Notes under the pieces: generated by a model
Databases searched by the model: none
Seen by the model: the letters and a program-made list of their open reading frames with translations, nothing else
What the model was told of the DNA's origin: nothing
Part shown: piece after piece, positions 19,876-30,336 of the stretch
How positions within the stretch are numbered: the stretch's first letter is position 1
Layout of the letters: each line of letters starts with the position of its first letter
DNA from: a bacterium
Lineage (GTDB): Bacteria > Armatimonadota > Chthonomonadetes > Chthonomonadales > CAJBBX01
Reading direction: 5' to 3'
NCBI GenBank assembly: GCA_009885735.1
Contig: VFKD01000217.1
Coordinates: 1-37,269, forward strand
Length of the DNA stretch: 37,269 bases
Made by a program: the position numbers and the translations under genes

Positions 19876-19904
19876 TTGACAGAACGTTTGTGAACCACTA
19901 TAAT
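19876..19904 (+). promoter_or_regulatory. Consensus sigma70 promoter upstream of guaA
   Basis: TTGACA (19876-19881) - 17 bp - TATAAT (19899-19904), both hexamers exact consensus, 64 bp upstream of the guaA ATG. Confidence 0.85.
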
Positions 19905-19968
19905 AAGATATTGTCCACAGTCGTTCCTATCTCTTCGCTGCACGCTTTCACTCTTCCACGGGCACTTC

Positions 19969-21516
19969 ATGCTTCGAGATCCAACCGACGAGTTGATCGT
20001 CATCCTCGATTTTGGCGCACAGTACACGCAGCTCATTGCAAGGCGTGTTCGTGAGGCTCATGTCTATAGCGAGATACTACCCTTCGATACGCCTCTGGCG
20101 GAGATCGCTGCGCGGAAGCCGAGCGGAATTATCTTTTCGGGTGGCCCAAGCAGCGTTTACGCGGCTGGCGCTCCTTCGGTGTCCGAGGAAGTCTATCGCC
20201 TAGGCGTTCCAATTCTGGGCATCTGCTATGGCCTGCAGTTGATGGCAATGCAGTTGGGCGGAGCGGTTACTCCCGGAAGCACGGGCGAGTACGGCAAAGC
20301 CGAGATCACGATCATTGAGCCGGGAATTCTGTTTCAGGGCTTCGAAGCAAAGCTGCCGTGCTGGATGAGCCACGGAGATACCGTGGTGGGAGCGCCGGAA
20401 GGCTTCGAGGTGTACGCCACCACCCAGTCGGCGCCGATTGCGGCGATGGGTTGTCCGGCAAGGCAGTTGTACGGAGTACAGTTTCACCCAGAGGTTGTTC
20501 ACACGCCGTTTGGCGCAGAACTTCTACGGCGATTTGTAATCGAGATATGCGGCTGCGGAGGCTTGTGGACTGTCGAATCGTTCATCGAGGACGCCGTCGA
20601 TAGCATCCGGCAGACAGTTGGGTCGAGTGGCGTTATCTGCGGAGTGTCTGGCGGGATAGATTCGTGCGCAGTGGCTGCCCTGGTGCATCGGGCGGTGGGC
20701 GACCAGCTGACGTGCATATTCGTGAACCACGGCCTTCTGCGGGAGGGCGAGGCCGAGCAGGTGAGAACCGATTTCGCGGATGCATTAGGGATTCGGCTCA
20801 TCTATGCCGAGGCGACCGATCGGTTTCTCTCCCGGCTGGCGGGTGTCACTGATCCTGAGTGCAAGCGCAAAATAATCGGCGAGGAGTTTGTGAGGGTTTT
20901 CGAGCTTCATGCCGATAATATCGCCGGAGCGGAGTTCCTCGCGCAAGGCACGCTCTACCCGGACGTTATTGAGAGCGGCACGCGTACCGCTGCGAAGATC
21001 AAGACCCATCATAACGTCGGCGGCCTTCCCGAGAACATGCGCCTGAAGGTTCTTGAGCCGCTCAGGTATCTATTTAAGGATGAAGCGCGCGCCGTAGCCG
21101 CAGATCTGGGTCTGCCGGATTCCATTGTAAATCGCCATCCATTTCCTGGCCCAGGTCTGGCCATTCGCATCATGGGCGACGTTACGCTTGATCGACTTCA
21201 GATGCTTCGTGCCGCGGACGCCATCTTTATTGACGAGATTCGCAGCGCGGGTCTCTACTCCAGCATCTGGCAGGCATTTGCAGCGCTTGCTCCCGGAGTT
21301 CGCAGCGTTGGCGTGATGGGGGATGCTCGAACCTACGAGCACCCAATTATACTCAGGGCGGTCTCCAGCGAAGATGCGATGACCGCGCAATGGACGCGGA
21401 TTCCCTATGATGTGCTGGACAAAGTGAGCAACAGGATTGTGAACGAAGTGCCCGGGGTCAACCGGGTTGTATACGACATCAGTTCCAAGCCGCCCGCGAC
21501 GATAGAGTGGGAGTAA
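19969..21516 (+). CDS. guaA: GMP synthase (glutamine-hydrolysing)
   Basis: [70 protein letters not shown]-terminal KPPATIEWE. Confidence 0.98.
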   Translation: MLRDPTDELIVILDFGAQYTQLIARRVREAHVYSEILPFDTPLAEIAARKPSGIIFSGGPSSVYAAGAPSVSEEVYRLGVPILGICYGLQLMAMQLGGAVTPGSTGEYGKAEITIIEPGILFQGFEAKLPCWMSHGDTVVGAPEGFEVYATTQSAPIAAMGCPARQLYGVQFHPEVVHTPFGAELLRRFVIEICGCGGLWTVESFIEDAVDSIRQTVGSSGVICGVSGGIDSCAVAALVHRAVGDQLTCIFVNHGLLREGEAEQVRTDFADALGIRLIYAEATDRFLSRLAGVTDPECKRKIIGEEFVRVFELHADNIAGAEFLAQGTLYPDVIESGTRTAAKIKTHHNVGGLPENMRLKVLEPLRYLFKDEARAVAADLGLPDSIVNRHPFPGPGLAIRIMGDVTLDRLQMLRAADAIFIDEIRSAGLYSSIWQAFAALAPGVRSVGVMGDARTYEHPIILRAVSSEDAMTAQWTRIPYDVLDKVSNRIVNEVPGVNRVVYDISSKPPATIEWE

Positions 21517-22049
21517 CTCTCGGCCACCCGCCAATACCGGCAGTCGTCTATTCTGCCGAGGCGATTGCCACGAGAGTGCAGCAGCTTGGCCGTGAGATCA
21601 GCGCTCACTATCGCTATAAAGAGGTGATCGCCCTCGCTGTGATGAACGGCGCGATGCTTTTCGCCGCAGACCTTGTGCGGCAGCTTGACGTAGACGTAGC
21701 GCTGGACTCCATCACCGTGCGTTCGTATGAGCAGGGCACCGTGTCTCCTGGATCAGTTGAGCTGTTGAGCAGGCCGACACGGACATTGTCCGGCAAGCAT
21801 GTGCTCCTGATAGAAGACATAGTGGACACGGGGCACACGCTCAATTTCCTAAAGGCTATCCTGTGGGAGACAGGTCCGGCAACAGTGAGCTGCGTCTCTC
21901 TGTTGAACAAGCCGGTGAGGCGCCAGACCGAGGCGTATGCGGACTTCATTGGATTTGACATAGACGATGTATTCGTTGTGGGTTACGGACTGGATCTTGA
22001 CGGCCGATATCGTAACCTTCCCTATGTAGGATGGCTGCCGTCACTATAG
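21507..22049 (+). CDS. hpt: Hypoxanthine phosphoribosyltransferase
   Basis: PRPP motif [14 protein letters not shown] and flanking HPRT residues; GTG start overlaps the guaA end by 10 nt. Confidence 0.93.
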   Translation: MGVTLGHPPIPAVVYSAEAIATRVQQLGREISAHYRYKEVIALAVMNGAMLFAADLVRQLDVDVALDSITVRSYEQGTVSPGSVELLSRPTRTLSGKHVLLIEDIVDTGHTLNFLKAILWETGPATVSCVSLLNKPVRRQTEAYADFIGFDIDDVFVVGYGLDLDGRYRNLPYVGWLPSL

Positions 22050-22051
22050 CA

Positions 22052-22079
22052 ATCTGCGCGGTACCATCCGCGTGCAGAT
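22052..22079 (+). terminator. Stem-loop immediately after hpt, upstream of rho
   Basis: ATCTGC-GCGG-TACCAT-CCGC-(GT)-GCAGAT, starting 3 nt after the hpt stop; T-rich ATTTTTCTT follows about 18 nt later. Confidence 0.45.
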
Positions 22080-22146
22080 CCTCGTTTCATTACATTTTTC
22101 TTCCCCACCAGATTTGCAATTGTCGGTTGGGTAAGGAGGCACAGGC

Positions 22147-23544
22147 TTGAGCAGATTACCTTCTAGAGACGTACCGGCGAATACTGGCAGCGCACCCCGA
22201 CGCGACAGCATGCGCGGCAAACGGCAGCGCGTTGATGCACCCCCTCCACGTAAAGTGGATTTTGATGAGAATCCGGTTAATCTTGCGGACCTCGAGAACA
22301 AGAGCCTGGACGACCTATTGGCCCTTGCAAGAGATGCCGGGCTAACCGTGGAGGTTCCCTCTCGGCGCGAGGACATTATCCGCCGTATACTCGATTCTCA
22401 GCCCGACAAGAACAGCATGCTCATGGCCCAGGGCATTCTCGAGATACTTGGGGAAGGGTGGGGGTTTTTGCGGCGCAACAACCTCACGCCCAATGCAGAA
22501 GACATCTACGTCTCGCAGACACAGATCAAGCGCTTTGCTCTGAAGACAGGCGACCTGGTTCGCGGGCAGGTTCGCCCGCCAAAGGATTCCGAAAAGTACT
22601 ACGGCCTGCTGCGAGTGGAACAGGTGAATGCCCTGGAGCCGGACGTCGCTCGGGCCCGAGTGAACTTCGATGACCTCACGCCGATCTATCCAAACGAGAG
22701 GCTGATTCTCGAAACTGCGCCCACGGAGATTGCGGGCCGGCTCTTCGACCTTATCTCGCCGGTTGGAAAAGGGCAGCGCGGCACCATCGTGGCGCCTCCC
22801 AAGGCCGGCAAGACGACAATCCTCAAGACCATTGCAAATGCTATCGCCACAAATCACCCCGAGATGGTGCTCCTCGTACTGCTTATCGACGAGCGGCCGG
22901 AGGAGGTGACCGACATTCGTCGCTCCGTTCGCGGTGAAGTGATCAGCTCGACTTTCGACGAGACTCCTGAGAACCATATGCGCGTGGCCGACATGGTGCT
23001 GGAGCAGGCGAAGCGCCTAGTGGAATCCGGCAAGGATGTAATTGTTCTTATGGATAGCCTGACTCGCTATACAAGGGCGTCCAATCTTACGGTGAGTCCG
23101 AGTGGACGCACCCTTTCGGGAGGGCTGGATCCGGCGGCGCTCTATAGACCGAAACGGTTCTTCGGCGCCGCACGTAATATTGAGGAGGGGGGAAGCCTCA
23201 CCATCCTCGCCACAGCGCTGGTGGAGACCGGCAGCCGGATGGACGACCACATTTTCGAGGAGTTCAAGGGCACCGGCAACATGGAACTGGACCTAGACCG
23301 GAACCTTGCCGACAGGCGAGTGTTTCCTGCAGTTGACATTATGAAGTCCGGCACCCGGCATGACGAGCTCCTGTATGACGAAGACACGATAAAGCGGATC
23401 ACCCAGCTTCGGAGACTGCTCGCAGGACTGTCGTCCATTGAGGCGACGGAACTTCTGATCGACCGCCTAAAGCACACGAAGTCGAACAAGGAGTTTCTCA
23501 AGATGGTAGACCGAACGATGAAGGCCAGCGAGTCGACCGAGTAG
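22147..23544 (+). CDS. rho: Transcription termination factor Rho
   Basis: GWGFLRRNNLTPNAEDIYVSQTQIKRFALKTGDLVRG, Walker A APPKAGKTTILKTIANAI, LLIDERPEEVTDIRRSVRGEVISSTFDE; TTG start after AAGGAGG. Confidence 0.98.
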   Translation: MSRLPSRDVPANTGSAPRRDSMRGKRQRVDAPPPRKVDFDENPVNLADLENKSLDDLLALARDAGLTVEVPSRREDIIRRILDSQPDKNSMLMAQGILEILGEGWGFLRRNNLTPNAEDIYVSQTQIKRFALKTGDLVRGQVRPPKDSEKYYGLLRVEQVNALEPDVARARVNFDDLTPIYPNERLILETAPTEIAGRLFDLISPVGKGQRGTIVAPPKAGKTTILKTIANAIATNHPEMVLLVLLIDERPEEVTDIRRSVRGEVISSTFDETPENHMRVADMVLEQAKRLVESGKDVIVLMDSLTRYTRASNLTVSPSGRTLSGGLDPAALYRPKRFFGAARNIEEGGSLTILATALVETGSRMDDHIFEEFKGTGNMELDLDRNLADRRVFPAVDIMKSGTRHDELLYDEDTIKRITQLRRLLAGLSSIEATELLIDRLKHTKSNKEFLKMVDRTMKASESTE

Positions 23545-23575
23545 CGACCGCAGTACTAGCAGCGGAGAAACAGAC

Positions 23576-24100
23576 GTGAGCAACGATTTCAAAGACCTCT
23601 TTCCGGACGACGACCCTCTTAAGGAGGGTGGACTACTGGGAGGAAAGCACAGCAGTGGCGAGCCGGAAAACCTCGGCCCACGGGCGCTTCACGAGAAGGA
23701 AGTGCGGATTATCGGAGTGTTTGAGCACGCCGATCCGAGTGAGGGCGATTCCCGAAAGTGCTTTGTGCTGTTGCAAGACAACGCAGGGCGCAAACTCCCA
23801 ATCTGGATTGGCGAGAACGAGGCAGGCGCGATCGTGATGGCAATTCAGGGCAAGCAGTTCGATAGGCCCCTGACGCACGACCTCCTAAAGATTGTGGTTG
23901 ATAGGCTGGGCGGAGAAGTAGTTCGCATCGTCATTGACGACCTCTGGCAGGACGTCTACTATGCAAAGGTGACTATCGACCAGGGAGCCGAGTCTATCGA
24001 GATCGACTGCCGTCCGAGCGATGCTCTCGCAATCGCCATGCGCTCGAGAGCGCCTGTTTACGTGGCGGAGGACGTGCTGCACTCCATGGAGGAGGCCTGA
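23576..24100 (+). CDS. Bifunctional nuclease family protein (BFN, DUF151)
   Basis: LPIWIGENEAGAIVMAIQGKQFDRPLTHDLLKIVVDRLGGEVVRIVIDDL...IDCRPSDALAIAMRSRAPVYVAEDVL; GTG start. Confidence 0.92.
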   Translation: MSNDFKDLFPDDDPLKEGGLLGGKHSSGEPENLGPRALHEKEVRIIGVFEHADPSEGDSRKCFVLLQDNAGRKLPIWIGENEAGAIVMAIQGKQFDRPLTHDLLKIVVDRLGGEVVRIVIDDLWQDVYYAKVTIDQGAESIEIDCRPSDALAIAMRSRAPVYVAEDVLHSMEEA

Positions 24101-24273
24101 TACTTCCTTCGTCGTTCGGCGGGTGGTTCCGAGAACGGCGTGTGACCGTGTTTGCCCTTCCACAGGTCTGCATTGCGAGATGAACCCGGGTTCCGGGTAA
24201 GTCTCCTTCCCCACAGTTGACATAACAGACATTATCGGACGTTTTCTAAGTCGTCATTCCAGTGCATATAGCA

Positions 24274-24330
24274 GAAAAGGCGCGGCATCTCCGTGGCTTT
24301 GTCGCCACGATCGATACCGCGCCTCATTTC
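24274..24330 (-). terminator. Candidate intrinsic terminator of the response-regulator/small-membrane-protein unit, with nested stem architecture
   Basis: Outer stem AGGCGCGG (24278-24285)/CCGCGCCT (24317-24324), inner stem CGTGGC (24292-24297)/GCCACG (24304-24309), about 6x7-nt internal loop; TTTT run on the minus-strand 3' side. Confidence 0.5.
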
Positions 24331-24391
24331 TTGATTCACCTGCACCTGTGCATAACTGGAGTGCCGGACACTCCCTGCCAAGGTTGTGGGA

Positions 24392-24598
24392 TTACGCCGG
24401 CACCGGCGAGCTCAGATGCGCATGAATCTCACGCATCTTGTCGTCGCAATCCTTGAGTACATCCGCCACTGAGCGCGCCATGCCCGGGGGCAGTGCTGCA
24501 CGCCGCTTGAACAGGAATGCCAAGGAGACGACCGTTACGCTCAGGGCCAGCACTCCGAGAAGCATCGCTGCGTCGCGGCGATCTCTACTCACGCCCAC
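24392..24598 (-). CDS. Small single-TM hypothetical protein
   Basis: 68-aa ORF with TM segment AAMLLGVLALSVTVVSLAFLF, 14 nt downstream of the response regulator on the same strand. Confidence 0.5.
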   Translation of the reverse strand: MGVSRDRRDAAMLLGVLALSVTVVSLAFLFKRRAALPPGMARSVADVLKDCDDKMREIHAHLSSPVPA

Positions 24599-24612
24599 GG
24601 TTCTCTCCGGTC

Positions 24613-25038
24613 CTATCCGCCGCCCAAGTCATACCGCTTGCCGCCGTCTGAGCCGTCGTCATCCAGTGACTTGAAGATGCGCTTGACAAACGCGATGAGC
24701 TCCATCGGATTGAACGGCTTCGTGAGGTAACAGTCCACGCCGGACTGCCATCCACGGAACACATCGGCATCCTGCGCCTTAGCCGTAAGCATGATCACGG
24801 GTATGTCTCGGGTAACCGGATCCTTCTTTAGGTTCTGCAGGACTTCGAATCCGTCCATGTAGGGCATCATCACGTCCAGCACGATAAGGTCAGGCGACTC
24901 AGAGGCTACCTTCTCGAGCGCTTCCTTGCCATCATATGCGGTCACTACCTCATAGCCTTGGCGCTCGAGGTTCACCTGGACGAGACGTACAATGTGCCGC
25001 TCGTCGTCAACCGCTAGTATCTTCTTAGGCATTCTCAT
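24613..25038 (-). CDS. Single-domain response regulator (CheY-like receiver)
   Basis: KILAVDDERHIVRLVQVNLERQGYEVVTAYDG...PDLIVLDVMMPYMDGFEVL...PVIMLTAKAQ...CYLTKPFNPMEL; no output domain. Confidence 0.94.
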   Translation of the reverse strand: MRMPKKILAVDDERHIVRLVQVNLERQGYEVVTAYDGKEALEKVASESPDLIVLDVMMPYMDGFEVLQNLKKDPVTRDIPVIMLTAKAQDADVFRGWQSGVDCYLTKPFNPMELIAFVKRIFKSLDDDGSDGGKRYDLGGG

Positions 25039-25089
25039 TCCTATTCGCTGGAGTAGTGGGTCGTTAGTCTACCGGCGATGTGCTACGCC

Positions 25090-25118
25090 ATTGTAACACA
25101 GGCCAATGGGAGTGTCAA
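25090..25118 (-). promoter_or_regulatory. Sigma70-type promoter of the response-regulator gene, with a dyad overlapping the -35
   Basis: Minus strand TTGACA - 17 bp - TACAAT. Perfect inverted repeat GTGTCAA-CGGT-TTGACAC (25112-25129) spans the -35 box. Confidence 0.7.
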
Positions 25119-25129
25119 CGGTTTGACAC

Positions 25130-25894
25130 CTACGCGCGCGGCAGCAAGTAAGCAGCGCGCTCTAGTTCCCAATCTGTTAAGTCACTTTCTGTACATCTCA
25201 CCTGCAATGCAGACTCGAATCCGCGCACCAGCGCGGCGCTGAGCGTCTCATCGTCAACCTCTTCGAGCGGATAGCTCCTTGGTGACGACGCGCCCACGAA
25301 CAGTACATCATACGCATCGGATGGCTCAAAGTGCCGTATCGATGACTGCATCAGTATTGCAGAGCCTCTCCTGCAAAGGGCGCTTCCGATGAGCTTGTCG
25401 CCAGAGGAGGCGACCAGATCCAATTGGCTCACATCGGCGAAGCAGTCCCCTGCTCCTGCGTTGCGAGCCTGGATCGGCGGAGCCGCTATTGCGACGCCCA
25501 AAGCCTCAAGCGCAACCCTAATGCCGCCTCCAAGATACCTGTAGATTCCAGGTATTGAGCCGGCAACCGGCAGATCGCTCGATTGCAGCGCGACGCTGAG
25601 TGTCTGATCAGTTCCATGGAGCACACCTCGTCCACCGGTCGGTCTTCGAAGGATTTGCACTTCCATCGCTGCGCACGCTTGTCGGTTTATTGTCTTGCTA
25701 ATGGACTGAAAGCGTCCAACAGAGATCGACATCGCTGACCAAGTGTACAGCCGCAAAGTAGGTGGGGCGATTCCTGCGCCGACCGCATCCAGTATAGCTT
25801 CATCGACGGCCATGTTCCACGCGGGGTTTTGCTCTCCATGAAGGATGAGCCGCCAGACTCGGCATCGCGCAGGATTCAGCGTTGTGTCAGCCAT
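25130..25894 (-). CDS. Lipoate-protein ligase A / BPL-LPL family protein
   Basis: NPAWNMAVDEAIL, PTLRLYTWSAMSISVGRFQ, LRRPTGGRGVLHGTDQTLSVAL, SSGDKLIGSALCRRGSAILMQSSI. Confidence 0.9.
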   Translation of the reverse strand: MADTTLNPARCRVWRLILHGEQNPAWNMAVDEAILDAVGAGIAPPTLRLYTWSAMSISVGRFQSISKTINRQACAAMEVQILRRPTGGRGVLHGTDQTLSVALQSSDLPVAGSIPGIYRYLGGGIRVALEALGVAIAAPPIQARNAGAGDCFADVSQLDLVASSGDKLIGSALCRRGSAILMQSSIRHFEPSDAYDVLFVGASSPRSYPLEEVDDETLSAALVRGFESALQVRCTESDLTDWELERAAYLLPRA

Positions 25895-25917
25895 ATCGAC
25901 CGCGCAGTCCGCGTTGA

Positions 25918-28872
25918 TTATCGGGACTCATAGGCCTGCACTTCATAGGACTCGAGTGGAGGGCATGAGCAGGCGATGTTGCGGTCTCCATAGACATTGT
26001 CAATTCTGGCTACAGGCGGCCAGTACTTGGACTCATCAAGCCACGCCGCAGGGAAGGCGGCCTGTTCGCGCGAATACGGCCTGTCCCACTCCGTGGCTGT
26101 CACCTGCCGAGCCGTGTGCGGGGCCCGCTTGAGCGGGTTGTTCGCGCGGTCGACCTTGCCCTCCGCGATGGCTGTAATCTCAGCACGGATGGCGATGAGC
26201 GCTGAGCAGAATCGATCCAATTCTCGCATAGATTCACTCTCGGTCGGCTCAATCATGAGTGTACCCGCAACTGGGAAAGAGACTGTGGGGGCGTGAAAGC
26301 CGTAATCCATGAGCCTCTTCGCCACATCCTCAACCTCAACTCCCGACGTTACCTTCAAGGGCCTCAGGTCGATGATGCACTCGTGCGCTACGCGCCCATT
26401 CTTGCCGCGATAGAGCACCGGATAGTGGGGTTCAAGACGCTCCGCCAAATAGTTTGCGTTCAGTATGGCCATTTCAGAGGCATATCGCAGGCCGGCAGAG
26501 CCCATCATTCGAATGTAGGCGTATGAGATTGGTAGGATGCCGGCGCTTCCCCAAGGCGCTGCCGAGACCGGATGGATGGCGCTGGTGCCGCCAACCTGAG
26601 CAAACGGATGGCCGGGCAGAAACGGGCCAAGCTGCTCGGTGGCGCAGATTGGCCCCATGCCGGGCCCGCCTCCGCCATGCGGAATACAGAAAGTCTTGTG
26701 CAGATTGAGGTGGCAGATGTCCGCGCCGAAGTCGCCGGGCCTGCAGAGGCCCACTTGCGCGTTCATGTTCGCGCCGTCCATGTAGACGAGGCCGCCGTGT
26801 TCGTGGATGATCGAACATATCTCCTCAATGCCTTCCTCGAACACGCCGTGGGTGCTCGGATAGGTCACCATGAGGGCCGCTAGAGCCGCTGAGTGCTCGG
26901 CAGCCCGTGACCGCAGGTCGGCCAGATCCACATTCCCGTCCTCATCGCATTTAACCACCACCACGCGCATGCCCACCATGGCTGCGGAGGCAGGGTTTGT
27001 GCCGTGCGCGGACTGCGGAATGAGGCAGACGCTTCGACCTGCGTCTCCGCAAGACAAGTGGAACGCACGAATGACCAGCAGGCCCGCAAACTCGCCCTGG
27101 CTGCCGGCATTTGGCTGCAGCGACACGCATGGGAGGCCGGTGATTGCGGCGAGCATTCGCTCGAGCCTATCAAATAGAGCGGCATAGCCTTGGGCTTGCT
27201 CTGCCGGGGCGAACGGATGCATCTTGCCAAACTCGGGCCAGGTAATCGGTATCATTTCTGCCGCGGCGTTGAGCTTCATGGTGCAGGAGCCGAGCGGGAT
27301 CATTGAGTCAGCAAGCGAAAGGTCCTTCGCCTGGAGCCTGTTCATGTACCGCATGAGTTCGGTTTCAGACCGGTACATCGAGAAGATTGGATGCTTGAGC
27401 GGCGGAGACTCGCGCAGGACGTGTTGCCTGATCGTGAAGGAGCTTTCAATCGTCCCACCCGTAGTGGGCTCCTTGCCGGTAACAGCATAGAAGATATCGC
27501 TTACGTCCTGCTCAGTCGTGGTCTCGTCCAGCGATATCACTATGGCAGAAGTCGAGATGTGCCGCAGGTTGATCTTTAGTTCGGCGCACCGAGCGTGTAT
27601 TCCCGCCTTATCATCCGTATCCACCTGGATTCTGAGGGTATCGAATACCTCTTCGGTGTCTATCGTGACTCCTGCGGATGACAGCCTTTGCGCAAGACCG
27701 ACTGCAAGGCGATTCACTCGTTGAGCAATCCTCCGCAGGCCCTCTGGTCCGTGGTAGAGCGCATACATAGAGGCAACCACGGCCAAAAGCACCTGGGCCG
27801 TGCAGATGTTGCTGGTAGCCTTGTCTCGCCGAATGTGCTGCTCCCTGGTCTGCAGCGCCAGCCGATATCCGGGCCTGCCCTCGGCATCTTTCGACACTCC
27901 CACGATTCGGCCTGGAAGCTTGCGGCTGTGAACTTCCCTGGTGGCAAGGAACGCCGCGTGCGGTCCGCCATAGCCCATTGGCACGCCAAACCGTTGCGTG
28001 CTGCCCACCACGATGTCTGCGCCGCACTCGCCAGGTGGTCGCAGAAGCGCCAGGCTGAGGATGTCCGCGGCAACTACAGCCATTGCGCCGGCCGAATGAA
28101 CAGCTTGTACGAAGCGCCCAACATCGCGCAGCCTGCCGTCTGTGGCCGGACACTGCATGAGGGCGCCGAAAACAGGTTCGCACGCCTGAAACTCATCCGG
28201 ATCACCCCTCACGATGCGTATTCCGAGCGGCTCAGCGCGGCCCTGAATTACGGAAATCGTTTGGGGATGGCAGTCATTCGCCACGAAGAACGCATTTGCG
28301 TCACCGGGATGAATGTGCCGTGCGAGCGCCATCGCTTCGGCTGCAGCCGTGGCCTCGTCCAGCAGCGAGGCGGTTGCAATCTCCATTCCAGTCAGCTCGA
28401 CGACCATGGTTTGGAAATTGAGCAGGGCTTCTAGGCGGCCCTGCGAGACCTCGGCCTGATAGGGAGTGTAGGGCGTGTACCAGCGCGGATCCTCGAGGAC
28501 GTTTCGGAGGATAACCGGGGGCGTAATGCAGTCCGAATAGCCGCAGCCTAGATAGCTCCGCCAGACTTCATTGCGCGACGCGACATCTCTCATCTCGGCG
28601 AGCGCGGCATGTTCGGAGAGGCCGCAGCCCGTGGCGCAGCTCAGCAAGTCTGCCTCGGACCGGATACCTCGGGGCAGTGTCTCGGCAATGAGCGCATCGA
28701 CAGACTCGGCTCGAACCACGGCGAGCATCGACGGGATGTCGCTTTGGCGGGGACCAATGTGCCGCCACACAAATGAGTCTGGAGGGATTATGTCGTCCAG
28801 TGAGAGACCTCGGAGTGGGGTTCGAATACTACTTGACGGGCTCGTCCACCAGCGCGGCATACGCGGATGCAT
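25918..28872 (-). CDS. gcvP: Glycine dehydrogenase (decarboxylating), full-length single-chain P protein
   Basis: RHIGP N-terminus, [37 protein letters not shown]-Lys motif [22 protein letters not shown]. Start uncertain; overlaps the gcvH end. Confidence 0.97.
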   Translation of the reverse strand: MHPRMPRWWTSPSSSIRTPLRGLSLDDIIPPDSFVWRHIGPRQSDIPSMLAVVRAESVDALIAETLPRGIRSEADLLSCATGCGLSEHAALAEMRDVASRNEVWRSYLGCGYSDCITPPVILRNVLEDPRWYTPYTPYQAEVSQGRLEALLNFQTMVVELTGMEIATASLLDEATAAAEAMALARHIHPGDANAFFVANDCHPQTISVIQGRAEPLGIRIVRGDPDEFQACEPVFGALMQCPATDGRLRDVGRFVQAVHSAGAMAVVAADILSLALLRPPGECGADIVVGSTQRFGVPMGYGGPHAAFLATREVHSRKLPGRIVGVSKDAEGRPGYRLALQTREQHIRRDKATSNICTAQVLLAVVASMYALYHGPEGLRRIAQRVNRLAVGLAQRLSSAGVTIDTEEVFDTLRIQVDTDDKAGIHARCAELKINLRHISTSAIVISLDETTTEQDVSDIFYAVTGKEPTTGGTIESSFTIRQHVLRESPPLKHPIFSMYRSETELMRYMNRLQAKDLSLADSMIPLGSCTMKLNAAAEMIPITWPEFGKMHPFAPAEQAQGYAALFDRLERMLAAITGLPCVSLQPNAGSQGEFAGLLVIRAFHLSCGDAGRSVCLIPQSAHGTNPASAAMVGMRVVVVKCDEDGNVDLADLRSRAAEHSAALAALMVTYPSTHGVFEEGIEEICSIIHEHGGLVYMDGANMNAQVGLCRPGDFGADICHLNLHKTFCIPHGGGGPGMGPICATEQLGPFLPGHPFAQVGGTSAIHPVSAAPWGSAGILPISYAYIRMMGSAGLRYASEMAILNANYLAERLEPHYPVLYRGKNGRVAHECIIDLRPLKVTSGVEVEDVAKRLMDYGFHAPTVSFPVAGTLMIEPTESESMRELDRFCSALIAIRAEITAIAEGKVDRANNPLKRAPHTARQVTATEWDRPYSREQAAFPAAWLDESKYWPPVARIDNVYGDRNIACSCPPLESYEVQAYESR

Positions 28873-29224
28873 CCATCAGGCTGTCCAGCTCGGCCAGGTT
28901 CTGCATTCGGACGCGAATCATCCAGCCCCTGCCATAGGGATCTTGGTTCACGAGTTCCGTCTGGTCTCCAAGCTCGGTGTTCGTCTCTTCAACCAAGCCT
29001 GTCAGCGGGCTATAAAGGTCGGAAACGGCCTTCACGGACTCTACCGCGCCAAAGGTCGCATCCTTTGCGAGCACACGTCCGGCCTCCGGCAACTCAACAT
29101 AGACAATATCTCCAAGCTCGGCCTGGGCATGGTCCGTGATGCCGACTGTCGCTAAATCTCCAACAACGCGCACCCACTCATGGCTCTCGGAATAACGGAG
29201 GTCGGCTGCAACAGCCATTCGCAT
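28829..29224 (-). CDS. gcvH: Glycine cleavage system H protein
   Basis: SESHEWVRV...[22 protein letters not shown], lipoyl-Lys motif [15 protein letters not shown]. Confidence 0.97.
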   Translation of the reverse strand: MRMAVAADLRYSESHEWVRVVGDLATVGITDHAQAELGDIVYVELPEAGRVLAKDATFGAVESVKAVSDLYSPLTGLVEETNTELGDQTELVNQDPYGRGWMIRVRMQNLAELDSLMDASAYAALVDEPVK

Positions 29225-29250
29225 CTCCCGGCGCCCTGGACGAGCGCACG

Positions 29251-30336
29251 CTAGTCTGAAATAAGATCCTTCTTGGGAACCACAATTGCCTGATGGCGCC
29301 TACCGCGTACATCTACATCTACCAGCGAACCCTTGCGATGGAAAGGCGGCTGGAGGTAGGCCATGCCCAGTCCAACGCCTCTGACTGGCGAAAAGACGCC
29401 GCTCGTAACGGTTCCAACCACCTCGGCCCCGCTGAACAGATTATACCCCTGCCGAGGAACGATTCTCTCGCTGAGCCGCAGGCCGACGAGGCGCCTTGAT
29501 GGACCAGACTCGACAACCTCCAGAATGGAGGAGCGGCCCACGAAATCGCCCTTATCCAGCTTCACCACCCACATCAGTCCTGCCTCGACCGGATTCGTAT
29601 CTTCGCCTATCTCATGCCCATAGAGAGGATAGCCGGCCTCGATCCTCAGGGCATCCCGGGCGCCCAAGCCGCATGGAACCGCGCCCGCGGCTAGGAGCTT
29701 CCCCCATACCTCAAGAGCTGCGTCCGCACTCATAACGAGCTCGAAGCCGTCCTCGCCCGTGTATCCTGTTCGGCAATAGAGAACTTCCAAATCGCCCAGG
29801 CGGGTAGTGCCGAAGGTAAACCGGCTGCTCGACCACACGTCCGTCGCTGCCAGGCTCGATAGCATCTGGACTGCTGCCGGCCCCTGCAGAGCGATCATCG
29901 CGGTTGACGTGGTCTCGTCGGCTAGGACGACATCCTTGCCATGGTTGGCGCGAAGCCACGCCAGGTCCTTCTCAGCATTTCCGGCATTGATGACTAAGTA
30001 GAATTCATGGGAGGAGACGCGGTACACGATGATGTCGTCGATGATTCCGCCGTGGTTATTAGTGAGCAGCGAATAATGCGCGCAGCCTGGCGCAAGACCT
30101 CGGATGTCGTTCGGGGTGAGATAGTCTAGAAAGGCTTCTGCGCCAGGACCGCTTACTCGAACTCGCCCCATGTGGCTGATGTCGAATATCCCGGCGCCGG
30201 ATCGCACCGCGCGGGCTTCTTCCAGAATGCCAGCGTACTGCACGGGCATCTCCCAGCCGGCAAACGGGACCATGCGCGCACCAAGCTCAACGTGTGCGGA
30301 GTAGAGCGGCGTACGTCGGGAGCTATCGTCCGTCAT
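29251..30336 (-). CDS. gcvT: Aminomethyltransferase, glycine cleavage T protein
   Basis: MVPFAGWEMPVQY, GIFDISHMGRVRVSGPGAEAFLDYL, TGYTGEDGFEL, RIEAGYPLYGHEI. Confidence 0.97.
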   Translation of the reverse strand: MTDDSSRRTPLYSAHVELGARMVPFAGWEMPVQYAGILEEARAVRSGAGIFDISHMGRVRVSGPGAEAFLDYLTPNDIRGLAPGCAHYSLLTNNHGGIIDDIIVYRVSSHEFYLVINAGNAEKDLAWLRANHGKDVVLADETTSTAMIALQGPAAVQMLSSLAATDVWSSSRFTFGTTRLGDLEVLYCRTGYTGEDGFELVMSADAALEVWGKLLAAGAVPCGLGARDALRIEAGYPLYGHEIGEDTNPVEAGLMWVVKLDKGDFVGRSSILEVVESGPSRRLVGLRLSERIVPRQGYNLFSGAEVVGTVTSGVFSPVRGVGLGMAYLQPPFHRKGSLVDVDVRGRRHQAIVVPKKDLISD

